This document shows positions 22,301 to 28,759 of a DNA stretch of 30,566 nt, in pieces; the first letter of the stretch is position 1, and each line of letters opens with the position of its first letter. A model generated the notes under the pieces. The model made no database searches. It saw nothing but the letters and a program-made list of their open reading frames with translations, and was not told the origin of the DNA. The position numbers and the translations under genes were made by a program. Origin of the DNA: Chrysochromulina tobinii (taxonomy: Eukaryota > Haptophyta > Prymnesiales > Chrysochromulinaceae); the NCBI GenBank assembly GCA_001275005.1, contig JWZX01002879.1, positions 1 to 30,566 of the forward strand. Direction: 5' to 3'.

Positions 22301-25300
22301 TCGATCCCTTTGAGCGCCACTCGGGATTGCAATCTCCCATCGATCTCAGGTGCTCACGATCTCCGTCGCGCTCGGCAACTCCATCCCGTACGGAATCTTC
22401 GAGCGCCTTCTCGCGTCGTGTCAAGCGCTCGGCACGTGCTACAAGGTCTGATTGCCTCCCTCCTCAGGTCTGATTGCCTCCCTCATCAGGCTGCGTGCCT
22501 CCCTCATCAGTCTGATTGCCTCCCTCATCAGGTCTGGCGGACGGGCTGCCACATGATCTCGCGTCATCTCGAGGCCATCGACCATATATGGTTCGAGATC
22601 CGCGACAAGCATTGGGGCAGTCGGGACTCGTTCAAAAAGGGGTACCGCGCGCGCATCAGCGGCGAGATCGAAGTCGACGCTTCGGTCCTCCTGCAAGCCG
22701 ACGAGGGGAACTTTCCGCGAAGCTCGGAGGGCGCGGCCGAGGCGGAGGTAGAGAGAGCCTGCCGTGGACCCGACGCGCCCCTGCCGTGCCTGCACACGCT
22801 CACGACGGCGCCCTGACTTGCATGCATACGCTCACGACGGCGCCCTGGCCTCCCCACAGGCCGAGTTGGAGAGCTTCAAGCGAAAGAGAGACGCTGGGCC
22901 GGGCGAGTACGAGCTTGTGGTGCACGGGTGCATGCGATTGATGAGCCCTGATTGCGACTGATGAGCCCTGATTGCGACTGATGAGCCCTGATTGCGACTG
23001 ATGAGCAATGATTGCGACTGATGAGCCATGATTGCGGTGAACGGGTGCGTGCGGGGAGCGTGCGCGCGCTCCGGCTCGGCATGCATGTGCCCACCACGGC
23101 GCCCTCGCCTCCCCACAGGTGCGGTGAGCGTGCGAATCGGCTCGACATGTGGGTGTCGATGCTGTGGGTGCGCAGCCAGATGCAGGTGTGCTGCTGCCTG
23201 GATGGCCAACGCCTTGCATGCATGTGCTCACCACGGCGCTGCGTAGATAGCTAAAGCCGTGCCGCTCCCCACACGCCTCCCCGGCAACGAGCATGCATGT
23301 GCTCACCACGGCGCTCCCCAACTTGTTCACAGGCGTGCCTGGACGACTTTCACACGGAGACGAAGAAGATCTACGTGCGCTGCCCCACTTGCCATACAAG
23401 GCAGATCGAGAACCCATTTTCGGAGGGAGCGACCTATTGGCCCATTGATGACGTGATGATGCGTCGCCAGCGATGTGAGCCCTGTGGGGAAGAGATGCAT
23501 CTACATCATTGTACCATGGATGCGAGCCGGGGCATCCCGATGAGCTCGCTCATCCTGCAGCCCTTCGAGGACGTGCCCGAGCTCAAGTTCTGCAGCGAGA
23601 AGATGCGGTACGGGCGACCGTTCGAGACGTCGTACACGCTACATAAGCTTCTCGGGCAGCCGAGCTCTGATTGCATGCTGATTGCCTCCCTCATCAGGTA
23701 CGGGCGACCGTTCGAGACGTCGTACACGCTTCATAAGCTTCTCGGGCAGCCGAGCTCGGAAGCGCTAGACAAGCTCAAGGCCAGCGGAGAGGATGGCATT
23801 CGACACGAGATGGTCGAGTTCTACTGCTCGCAAAGCGGCAAAGACGCGGGCTCGCACGACAAGGACGAGTACGTCGGATGGCCTCTGATTGCCTTGGATG
23901 GCCTCTGCGATGGCCTCTCATGCCACCAGATCTGGATGCGTCTGGATCGACCGAGATCGACTGGCTGCGAGATCTAATTGCCTCTGATGACCTTCTCTAA
24001 TTGCCTCTGATGGCCTTCTCTAATTGCCTGTGATGGCCTTCTCTGATTGCGTCCGATTGCGTCGCTCTCTCTAGGTACGGATGGAGCGAGCTCGACTGGC
24101 TACGCTACATGAGCAACTCGTGGCCCGACCTCAAGGGCGCCGTGTCGGGCGCCATGTCCTCGCGCACCGGCTCCGATGAGGAGAAGCTCTCGAAGCTCAA
24201 GGCGGAGGCCAAAACCAACGGATTCGATAAGGGCCACCGTGACGTGTCGCTCGAGTACGTGGCTGGCCACTGTGGAGGACTTGCCTTGTTTGGCTCGCCA
24301 CCGTAGAGGACCTTCCTCCTTTGGTAAGCAAGTGCTCACCACGGCGCCATGCTCCCCCCTTTTGCCCACAGGTACTTTGCCAAGCGGCCAATCGCCGTGA
24401 TGGCCAGCCTCAACCGCGGCCACCTGCTCGCTCTCCGGCTCTTCTCGTCAACGGCTGTCTCGCGACGCGTCAACAGGGCGTTACACGAGGGGTGCTCGGC
24501 CGATCGGCCCCATCCTTACCCGTCGCTCGTGACCCAGCTGATCGACGCGCTGCACCGGTACGTGGACGGCACTGATGAGCCATGATTGCCTCTTGATGAC
24601 CTCTGATGAGCTCTGATGATCCCCGATTGCCTCTTGATGACCTTCGATCACCCCTAATCGCCCCCCTAATGGCCTCCCTAATTGCCTCCCTAAATATATC
24701 CATGATTACCTTCCTAATTGCCTCCCTAATCGCCTCCCAAATCGCCTCCCACAGGCTGCGTGCGGCACAAGCGGAGCAGCGCCGCGCAGCCGTCGCCAAA
24801 GCGGCCGCCCTCAAAGAAGCTGTCGACCAGCTGCGTGCGGCCGAGGCGGAGGAGGACGACATCAAGGCGGCCGCGCGCAAGGCAGCCGAGGCCGCTGCCG
24901 ATTCGGAGGCGCTGCAAGTCTTCACCTTTTGGCGCGCCGTGTCGGGCCTCAACCCCGTCGAGTATAAGCAGCGAGGCTCCTCGGAGCTCGCGTTCCTCTC
25001 GTTGACGAAACGCAAGTCGGTCGCCGAAAAGTATGTGGACGAAACCCTGAGTGGACGAAACCCTGAGTGGACGAAACCCTGAGTGGACGAAACCCTGAGT
25101 GGACGAAACCCTAATTGCCTCCCTGATTGCCTCGCTAATCACTCCCTGATTGCCTCCCTAATTGCCTCCCTGATTGCCTGCCTGAGTTCAGATACGCGGA
25201 GCTCGCGCTCAAGATAGTGGCCCTGATTGCCTCCCTAATTTTGCCTCCCTAATTGCCTCCCTGATTGCCTGCCTGAGTTCAGATACGCGGAGCTCGCGCT

Positions 25301-27654
25301 CAAGATAGAGGCCGAACCCAACTTTGAGGCGAAGAAGGCCCTGGCGCTCTTCGGACTGGCGGGCAGTAGCCTCAATACCGCGCGGACTGGGGGCTCGTCT
25401 CCCCAGTCATTGTCTCCCAATCGTGCCGGTTCCCCACAGAGGACGCAGAGGTCGCCGGTGGTGACTCACCGGTCCTCGGCTGAGTTCATGGAGCCCGGCG
25501 AGCTGGCCGAGGAGGGCGAAGGACCTGTGGGGATTGCGGCCGAGCCGGAGGTGGCGCCCGAGGCGACGCCAATCGAGGCGGCGGCGGAGGAGGCGAAGGC
25601 GGCGGAGGAGGAGGCGGCGGAGGAGGAGGCGGAGGCGGCGGCGGAGGATGAGGAGGAGGAGGCGCTCGTGTTCCTCGCCATCGCACCGTCCCGAGCACCA
25701 GGGAAGGCAAGCACTTCCACACTACGTAATGACGAGGAGACCAGGGCACGGGTGCGCGCGCTCACCACGGCGCCCTGCACGAATGGAAGCCCTTGCATGC
25801 ACGCCTTGCATGCACGCCCCAGCAGGCGCGCGCTCACCACGGCGCCCTGTCCCTGTCCCATCCCCACAGGTGCACGCGCTCTTCGAGTCGATGGACACGG
25901 ACGGGAGCGGCCACGTGTCACGTAAGGAGCTCGCCGCCAAACTGCATGCCGACGGTGAGTCGCCCTTCGCGCCCTCGCGCACGCCGCCGTCCCCACCCCA
26001 CCGAGCCAGTGCTCACCACGGCGCTCGCAACGACGCTCACCACGGCGCTCATGACGAAGCTCAACGACGCTCACCACGCCCCCCCCCCTCTTGGTCCCCA
26101 CAGGTGAGCTTGAAGCTCTCCTAGGGCTGCCGGACGCGAGGACCATTCCGCAGGTGGTGCGCCTCATGCGCTACCTCGAGCAGACAGGTGCGTGATTGCA
26201 TGCCGATTGCGTCCGATTGCGCCTCATGCGCCACCTCGAGCAGACCGGAAGAGTTTCGGTTTCGTCACCACGTGGACGGTTTCGTCACCACGTGGACGGT
26301 TTCGTCACCACGTGGACGGTTTCGTCACCACGTGGACGGTTTCGTCACCACGTGGACGCGCCACGCCCACCCGCGAGCTTGCGCGAGTGCTCACCACGGC
26401 GCCTCCCCACCCCTTTCCCCACAGGCGAGCTCGACCAAGATGGTGACTCGCACACGACGCTCGACGAGCTCATGGCAGGGCTGCTCGGCACGGCGCCGCT
26501 CAAAGGGATCGTCGGCGACGCCGTCGCGCTGCACGAGGACGCTCACGACGACGCGTTCGACGAGAGTGATTCCTCCGATGACGATCTCGATCGGCAGATT
26601 GGTACCCCATCCGTCTCCTTCCGTCACCCAAAGGTGCATTGATTGCCACTGATGATGTGCGTTGATTGCCTCCGATGACGATCGCGTTCGGCATCCGTCT
26701 CCTTCCGTCACCCCCACAAGTGCCCAGCGGCCTGATGGGTGGGTATCACCCCAGCATGCATGTGCTCACCACGGCGCCCCGTCCCTGTCCCTTCCCCACA
26801 GGTGCCCGACGGCCTGATGGGCATCACCCAGCCCATGGCCACCGCCGACGAGGCGGCCGCCGACGAGGCCCAATTGACGAACCCCGAGGCCGCCGACGAG
26901 GCCCAGTTGACGAACCCCGACGCGCCGGCGGCGAAGGCCACGGAGGCGGCGCCCGGGGGGGCGGCTCCCGCGGCGGCGCCAGCGGCCGCGAGGGCGCCGC
27001 CCAAACGGGGCCGTCTGAAGAGCAAGGATGATGTGGCCGAAGCGGCGCGGGAGCAAGGCAAGGGCAAGGGGCCCGCGGAGCCGAAGAAGAAGAAGCGCTC
27101 ACCCATAAAAGGCAACTTTGGCGCGACGTTCAAGTTCACGCCCCGAGGCTCACCTGTGGACACCGGCGAGAAGAAGAGGTTCGTTGATTGCCGCAGAGGA
27201 GGCCTGCCTTGCATGCGAGTGCTCACCACGGCGTTCGCTCCCCGCTGAGGGCCTGCCTTGCATGCGAGAGTGCTCATCACGGCGCTCGCGTCCCACTTGA
27301 GGGCCTGCCTTGCATGCGAGAGTGCTCATCACGGCGCTCGCGTCCCCTCCTGTCCACAGGGAGGAGAAGGTCGAGCCTCCCATCCTGCTGTTCCGCGTGG
27401 CGGTGCCGACTGAGCTGACGCTACCGGTGGATGTGTCCGCCTTCTCCGCCTTTCCTGACGAGGCCGAGTGCCTGTACGCGCCGGGCGTGCACCTTGAGCA
27501 GCGCAAGGAGGAGCTCGCCTACCTGCTGCCCACTGTCAGGTGCAAGATCGTCGAGGTCCTTCCATCGAATGTGGGCACCAAAGGGCACAAGCTCAAGAGC
27601 GCAGGCGCCGTTGCCAAGGATGACAAGGCGGACACCAAGGCCGCCGCCACGTAG
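7326..27654 (+). CDS. giant NACHT-LRR-Roc-COR-ADP-ribosyltransferase protein, 53 exons, 4056 residues
   Basis: Exon ends: 7326-8422, 8501-8634, 8908-9013, 9111-9193, 9268-9439, 9702-9824, 9898-9973, 10076-10217, 10302-10546, 10631-11041, 11224-11401, 11476-12077, 12193-12516, 12665-12814, 12988-13098, 13243-13733, 13942-14200, 14356-14870, 15102-15218, 15402-15562, 15781-16170, 16460-16632, 16733-16926, 16998-17186, 17371-17545, 17625-17942, 18101-18288, 18538-18738, 18826-19048, 19233-19526, 19728-19882, 19965-20238, 20367-20459, 20710-20890, 20987-21141, 21257-21449, 21654-21714, 21844-22006, 22350-22445, 22532-22747, 22860-22927, 23119-23185, 23333-23607, 23698-23868, 24075-24254, 24372-24557, 24755-25030, 25283-25751, 25870-25954, 26104-26187, 26425-26633, 26802-27178, 27360-27654. 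They sum to 12171 bases (4057 codons with stop), and every junction joins in phase (22 phase 0, 10 phase 1, 20 phase 2), which strongly supports one gene. Domains are listed separately. The architecture suggests an intracellular receptor: LRRs sense, NACHT and Roc switch, ART modifies targets. A few junctions (exons 7/8, 29/30, 51/52) had alternatives, and two shorter genes cannot be excluded. Confidence 0.75.
8635..8907 (+). repeat. composite intron 2: class A, an inverted class A copy, and two class B units
   Basis: The donor is GTACGT. Seven or more GATTGCATGAT words follow, then TGATGAGGGAGGCAATCAG at about 8729-8747, which is the reverse complement of the class A ending CTGATTGCCTCCCTCATCA. 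Then come a copy of the upstream exon end (GCGCCGAGACGGTAC, about 8760) and two class B units. The acceptor GCACAG is at 8907. Confidence 0.75.
9440..9701 (+). repeat. intron 5 with a 67-base tandem repeat derived from the exon edge
   Basis: Copies beginning GGTCGAATCT at 9541, 9608 and 9675 repeat every 67 bases. Each contains a version of the exon 5 end and donor (CGAATCTCGCGAAGGTGCGA) and of the class A-like filler CTTGATGGCC. Confidence 0.75.
10631..11401 (+). other. NACHT-type NTPase core (exons 10-11)
   Basis: Walker A is GPGTGKT at about residues 730-736. Walker B is LVVLLDGVDEA at about 823-832, with the small-residue/acidic pattern typical of NACHT (LLDGxDE). A sensor-1-like VTSRPEG follows at about 857-863. 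Order and spacing are normal for STAND-class NACHT ATPases, which oligomerise on nucleotide exchange. The exon 10 border lies just before the P-loop. Confidence 0.85.
11042..11223 (+). repeat. intron 10: the whole intron duplicated head to tail
   Basis: Unit 1 is 11042-11127 (86 bases) and unit 2 is 11128-11223 (96 bases). Each begins with GTACGRCTCGAGACGTACTC, the start of exon 11, and ends TGTCATCAG. Either acceptor gives AG|GT, but only the second continues open: after the first, the frame meets a stop in the filler. Confidence 0.85.
11476..14700 (+). other. NACHT-associated helical and winged-helix region (exons 12-18)
   Basis: Exon 16 holds LPSNRIELYELGI (about residue 1362), matching the winged-helix segment LPxxRxELYxxGI found in NACHT ATPases. 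Exon 18 holds FKHLSFQEGLFAQ (about 1606-1618), matching the F-x-H-x-S-F-Q-E hallmark that precedes the LRRs in NLR proteins. Exon 12 is a long Lys/Glu-rich helical insert. Exon 13 and exon 16 (EKKMAAEMEAASKKK) also contain charged coiled-coil-like helices. Confidence 0.7.
14871..15101 (+). repeat. intron 18 with a 51-base tandem repeat
   Basis: TGATGACTTCGAATGAGAGC recurs at 14908, 14959 and 15010 (period 51), with a partial fourth at 15061. Each is followed by class A words (TTGATGGCCTCT). The acceptor is CTCATCAG. Confidence 0.85.
15563..15780 (+). repeat. intron 20 with two extra copies of the exon-donor boundary
   Basis: TTTTGGCTCGACACCCGTGG followed by TAAGGAC occurs in the exon at 15544 and twice more in the intron, at 15615 and 15686, exactly 71 bases apart. 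Each copy carries a GTAAGG donor. The frame uses the first donor and the acceptor at 15780, where exon 21 again begins GTAAGG. Confidence 0.85.
17943..18100 (+). repeat. intron 26: doubled class B cassette
   Basis: Two near-identical 75-base units, each AAATCGCGATTGGCCCCCTC ... then TGCATGTGCTCAG. The 5' end GTCAACAAATCGC duplicates the start of exon 27. Confidence 0.85.
18826..19440 (+). other. second leucine-rich repeat array, short LRRs next to Roc
   Basis: Exons 29-30, about residues 2442-2560. These repeats have the short LxxLxxxxNxLxxLPxx form of LRR-ROCO proteins: LKHLSAANNKLTAIPDDI, LKQLTLVGNSL, VRSNQLKYLPVSL, LKQLDASENFLIAL, VEKLELKDNPLQRPP. The change of repeat class at exon 28/29 marks the seam between the NLR-like and the ROCO-like halves. 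Confidence 0.8.
19049..19232 (+). repeat. intron 29: class A plus class B enclosing a diverged LRR-exon copy
   Basis: Class A words occupy 19049-19130. Then 19133-19192 is about 60 bases similar to the exon 29 end plus exon 30 start; in frame it would read LENLDVLSNQLKCLPVAIS. A class B unit follows with acceptor CCCCACAG. I treat all of it as intron because the direct join gives an intact LRR and the copy lacks a GT donor. Confidence 0.65.
19527..19727 (+). repeat. intron 30, directly after the Roc P-loop GKT codons
   Basis: This is a composite intron. Class A words are followed by a copy of the exon end (GCTCAGTCGGGCAAGACGGT at about 19600-19618), then one full and two partial class B cores (ACCACGGCGCC). 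The acceptor is CCCCACAG. Confidence 0.8.
20239..20366 (+). repeat. intron 32: 12-base tandem array
   Basis: CCCTAATTGCCT is repeated about eight or nine times with almost no variation. It is closed by GCCTCGAGCACTTCCAG, a one-mismatch copy of the upstream exon end (GCCTCGAGCAGTTCCAG). Confidence 0.85.
20460..20709 (+). repeat. intron 33: 10-base array with internal exon copy
   Basis: CTGATGACGC repeats occur on both sides of a copy of the upstream exon end and donor (GGCCGTTGGCGGCGAAGCCT onward, at about 20540-20579). It ends CGCCTAACAG. Confidence 0.8.
21450..21653 (+). repeat. intron 36: GC-AG intron with duplicated junction
   Basis: The upstream exon ends AACACAG and the intron begins GCGAGCTG. 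The downstream exon also begins GCGAGCTG, so phase 1 is kept and the codon is Gly. No GT in this neighbourhood restores the frame. A further copy (AACACTGGCGAGC) lies at about 21558-21570. The filler is TTGAGTGCCC and TCGGATGATC words. Confidence 0.75.
22007..22349 (+). repeat. intron 38, the longest: 10-base CATCTCGAGC array and boundary copy
   Basis: A second copy of the exon end and donor (GTGAGCGCACGGCGGGGCTA, about 22060-22079, through GAGGTGCGATCTCCGATGAT) is followed by about twelve CATCTCGAGC/CATCTCGATC units and a doubled GAGCGCCACTCGGGATTGC segment. Confidence 0.8.
23333..23540 (+). other. zinc-ribbon-like CxxC-CxxC segment after COR
   Basis: CPTC at about residues 3205-3208 and CEPC at about 3236-3239, with nearby His and Cys (HLHHC), form a plausible zinc-binding pair separated by 27 residues. 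A segment ending in IxCPxC after COR is seen in other ROCO proteins. Metal binding is inferred. Confidence 0.55.
23608..23697 (+). repeat. intron 43: almost pure exon duplication, 90 bases
   Basis: The first 60 bases match the first 60 bases of exon 44 (23698-23757) with a single mismatch. The remaining 30 bases are class A words ending CTCATCAG. The length is a multiple of three with no stop, so retention would add 30 residues. Confidence 0.9.
24372..25345 (+). other. ADP-ribosyltransferase domain, first part (R and S motifs)
   Basis: Exons 46-48. The helical lead-in (LLALRLFSSTAVSRRVNRAL, then HPYPSLVTQLIDALHRLR) resembles the N-terminal half of protist ART domains. A coiled helix (about 3460-3505) follows, then FTFWRAVSG with the candidate R at 3519, then GSSELAFLSLTKRKSVAEKY with the STS-like S-L-T at 3541-3543. 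These are the R and S of the R-S-E clade that transfers ADP-ribose from NAD to protein. Activity is inferred from motifs only. Confidence 0.68.
25031..25282 (+). repeat. intron 47: 16-base array plus duplicated acceptor block
   Basis: GTGGACGAAACCCTGA is repeated five times from 25035. Class A words follow. TGCCTGAGTTCAG plus the exon 48 start (ATACGCGGAGCTCGCGCTCA) then occurs twice, at acceptors 25191 and 25282. The second keeps the reading frame. Confidence 0.8.
25490..26633 (+). other. acidic stretch and EF-hand pair inserted in the ART domain
   Basis: Exon 48 encodes a Ser/Pro-rich linker, then about 50 residues dominated by Glu and Ala. Exon 49 carries a complete EF-hand loop, DTDGSGHVSRKE (about 3716-3727), with calcium-ligand positions 1, 3, 5 and 12 filled. 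Exon 51 carries a second loop, DQDGDSHTTLDE (about 3767-3778). The helix between them is QVVRLMRYLEQTG. A very acidic tail follows (DESDSSDDDLD). Exon 52 encodes a low-complexity Ala/Glu/Pro linker and a basic KKKKRSP motif. Confidence 0.75.
26188..26424 (+). repeat. intron 50: 20-base array with CACGTG core
   Basis: TTTCGTCACCACGTGGACGG is repeated five times at about 26260-26358. It is preceded by a copy of the upstream exon end (CGCCTCATGCGCCACCTCGA) and followed by a class B core. Confidence 0.85.
27179..27359 (+). repeat. intron 52: three tandem class B cassettes
   Basis: GGCCTGCCTTGCATGCGAG followed by TGCTCAYCACGGCG occurs three times at intervals of about 50 bases. It ends CCTGTCCACAG. 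The last two copies are nearly identical. Confidence 0.85.
27360..27654 (+). other. ADP-ribosyltransferase domain, final part (E motif) and C-terminus
   Basis: Exon 53 reads ILLFRV, then VDVSAFSAFPDEAECLYAPG. This corresponds to the ART strand followed by S-x-F/Y-P-x-E-x-E-x-L-x-x-P-G. Glu 3993 and Glu 3995 form an ExE pair, typical of arginine-specific mono-ARTs, the second Glu being the catalytic one in the family. The chain ends 55-60 residues later in a Lys/Ala-rich tail with TAG at 27652-27654. Confidence 0.68.
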
Positions 27655-27790
27655 CCAAGGACCCGCGCTGCATGCAAGTGCTCACCACGACGCGGACACC
27701 AAGGCCGCCGCCACGTAGCCAAGGACCCGCGCTGCATGCAAGTGCTCACCACGACGCGGACACCAAGGCCGCCGCCACGTAGCCAAGGAA
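27628..27790 (+). repeat. 64-base tandem triplication across the stop codon
   Basis: GCGGACACCAAGGCCGCCGC followed by CACGTAGCCAAGG occurs at 27628, 27692 and 27756 (period 64). A class B core (GCATGCAAGTGCTCACCAC) lies between the copies. The coding frame stops at the first TAG, so copies two and three are 3' UTR. Confidence 0.9.
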
Positions 27791-28759
27791 ATACAGCATG
27801 GAGCATACGCACGTGTAATGCACGTGGACACGTTTGATGGCCTCTCCTCGCCTACTATGGGCGGATACGTTCGAGGGCAGCGGTTGGCAAGTCGAGCTGG
27901 GCCCAAGTATTACGTCATACGGTTCGAGCACACTCGTTCTTGCATCAATGTGGCCATGCACAAAAAGTAAGCGGGGGTTCTTATACGTCAAGGACTGTGC
28001 GTCTGATGCCGCGATATGCGATATGATATGGGATATGGCCCCAGGAGCCCAGTGCGGCGAAGTTGGTGCGCTTTTATACGTATATCGCATATCGTTGTAT
28101 ATACCGGGTCTCGCGCCTCCGTTTACCGTTAGAAGTTACTCTTTTTAAACCGGTCGTATGGAGATTACAATGCACCACCGGATAGCGGATTCATGACCGG
28201 ATTCGAGTGCGGCCACGAGTGCACGAGTGTCACGAGTGCAGGCTCTGACCTCTATTAACATGTCATGTAACATGTCTATTAACTATTAAATGTGTGCGAG
28301 CCGGTCGCTTCTTGTCCCGTTTTGTGGGCGGCGGGCCCGGCTCGTCGTGTGCACAGCAATGTACACCCTCCCCGGGGCAATCAAGGGGCAATCCTCCAAG
28401 ATCTATGGCACAGGGCATCCCCGCTCGGCCAGGACGCGCGCAATTTCGTCGTGTTGCCGGTGTTTTGTATTTTGGGCCGCGGCGCACAGGGCAAGTGTGT
28501 ATATAAAATGCGTTTTTGTGATTTGGCAGACTCCGCCCAACACAAAGCGAGGTGCCAAGATGGTGAAAAACTCTCTGTAGTTTTCCTGCTCCTATCTGTC
28601 CACACCAGGACAAAACTATTGGCGACAGTCAAGGATCGTCATCCGTCGCAAGCAGCTGCCCGGTAGCTCCAGCAACTGCAGCGGAAGGCGCCTGCAGAAA
28701 TAGCTGGGTCGTCCGACTGCGTGATTCAAGGCTTCATCTTGATCTTCAACTGTGATCAT
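27791..28759. other. lower-GC intergenic spacer
   Basis: Noticeably richer in A and T than the rest. It contains ATATGCGATATGATATGGGATATG near 28014-28036 and TATACGTATATCGCATATCG near 28075-28094, which are partly complementary and could form a hairpin. It also has a CGAGTGCGGCCACGAGTGCA-type short repeat near 28204-28238. Several open frames cross it (for example 28292-28666), but none looks like a protein I know. Confidence 0.45.

Larger units (their letters stand above)
20710..22747 (+). other. COR domain (exons 34-40)
   Basis: This is the C-terminal-of-Roc dimerisation region, about residues 2789-3143. Recognisable elements are VIYLNPQFIQQLLRPLFD (COR strand and helix after a linker), the winged-helix-like GELREELFATFW and LLCQAGALFIA, and the C-terminal subdomain SIPYGIFERLLASC, which corresponds to the family's P-x-G-x-F-x-R-L motif. 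The region is spread over seven exons. Confidence 0.7.
8635..26801 (+). repeat. class A intron filler family: TGATTGCCTC/TGATGGCCTC words ending CTCATCAG
   Basis: About half of the introns consist of 10-12 base words (TGATTGCCTC, TGATGGCCTC, TGATGACCTC, TAATTGCCTCCC and relatives) repeated 2-20 times, usually ending CTCATCAG or, less often, CTAATTTGGCAG. Good examples are 10218-10301, 12078-12192, 13099-13242, 14201-14355, 15219-15401, 16171-16459, 16633-16732, 18289-18537, 23869-24074 and 24558-24754. The same filler is in the rhodopsin and Ric-8-like genes. Word content drifts between introns but is homogeneous within one, as expected of local slippage. Confidence 0.85.
8423..27359 (+). repeat. 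class B intron filler family (introner-like), about 29 copies in the giant gene
   Basis: The unit starts with the palindrome TGCATGCA, continues GTGCTCACCACGGCGCC and usually ends CTCGCCTCCCCACAG, giving a 40-50 base cassette that supplies its own acceptor. Copies of the GTGCTCAC core lie near 8467, 8793, 8877, 9072, 9866, 12631, 12951, 13901, 17593, 17995, 18069, 19201, 19638, 19933, 21753, 21785, 22795, 22828, 23087, 23224, 23299, 24332, 25757, 25830, 26009, 26387, 26762, 27219, 27270 and 27322. All are in sense orientation and all lie in introns of my model. No transposase or terminal inverted repeat beyond the short palindromes is visible. Confidence 0.85.

Noticed and set aside
22446-22531. 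Several alternative acceptors (CTCCTCAG, two earlier CTCATCAG) in intron 39
   Set aside because: Only the last one joins VWRTGC in frame without adding filler-encoded residues; the others are taken as repeats of the filler end.
25031-25115. CGAAAC repeats here and CTGATGAG words in class A introns suggested a hammerhead ribozyme
   Set aside because: The two core elements never occur together with a pairing stem between them; the 16-base array lacks CTGATGAG and appears to be local exon-edge slippage.
26602-26640. Donor at 26602 (GTACCC) for the end of exon 51
   Set aside because: It would join exon 52 in the wrong frame; the donor at 26634 gives phase 0 and leaves exon 52 open to its end.
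8640-26700. Regularly spaced short repeats that could be mistaken for CRISPR arrays
   Set aside because: Units are adjacent or separated by copies of the same words, lie between exons that splice in frame, and the contig is eukaryotic.
28292-28666. Open frame of 124 codons in the spacer
   Set aside because: No recognisable motif, membrane helix pattern or biased codon use, and overlapping frames on both strands are equally long.
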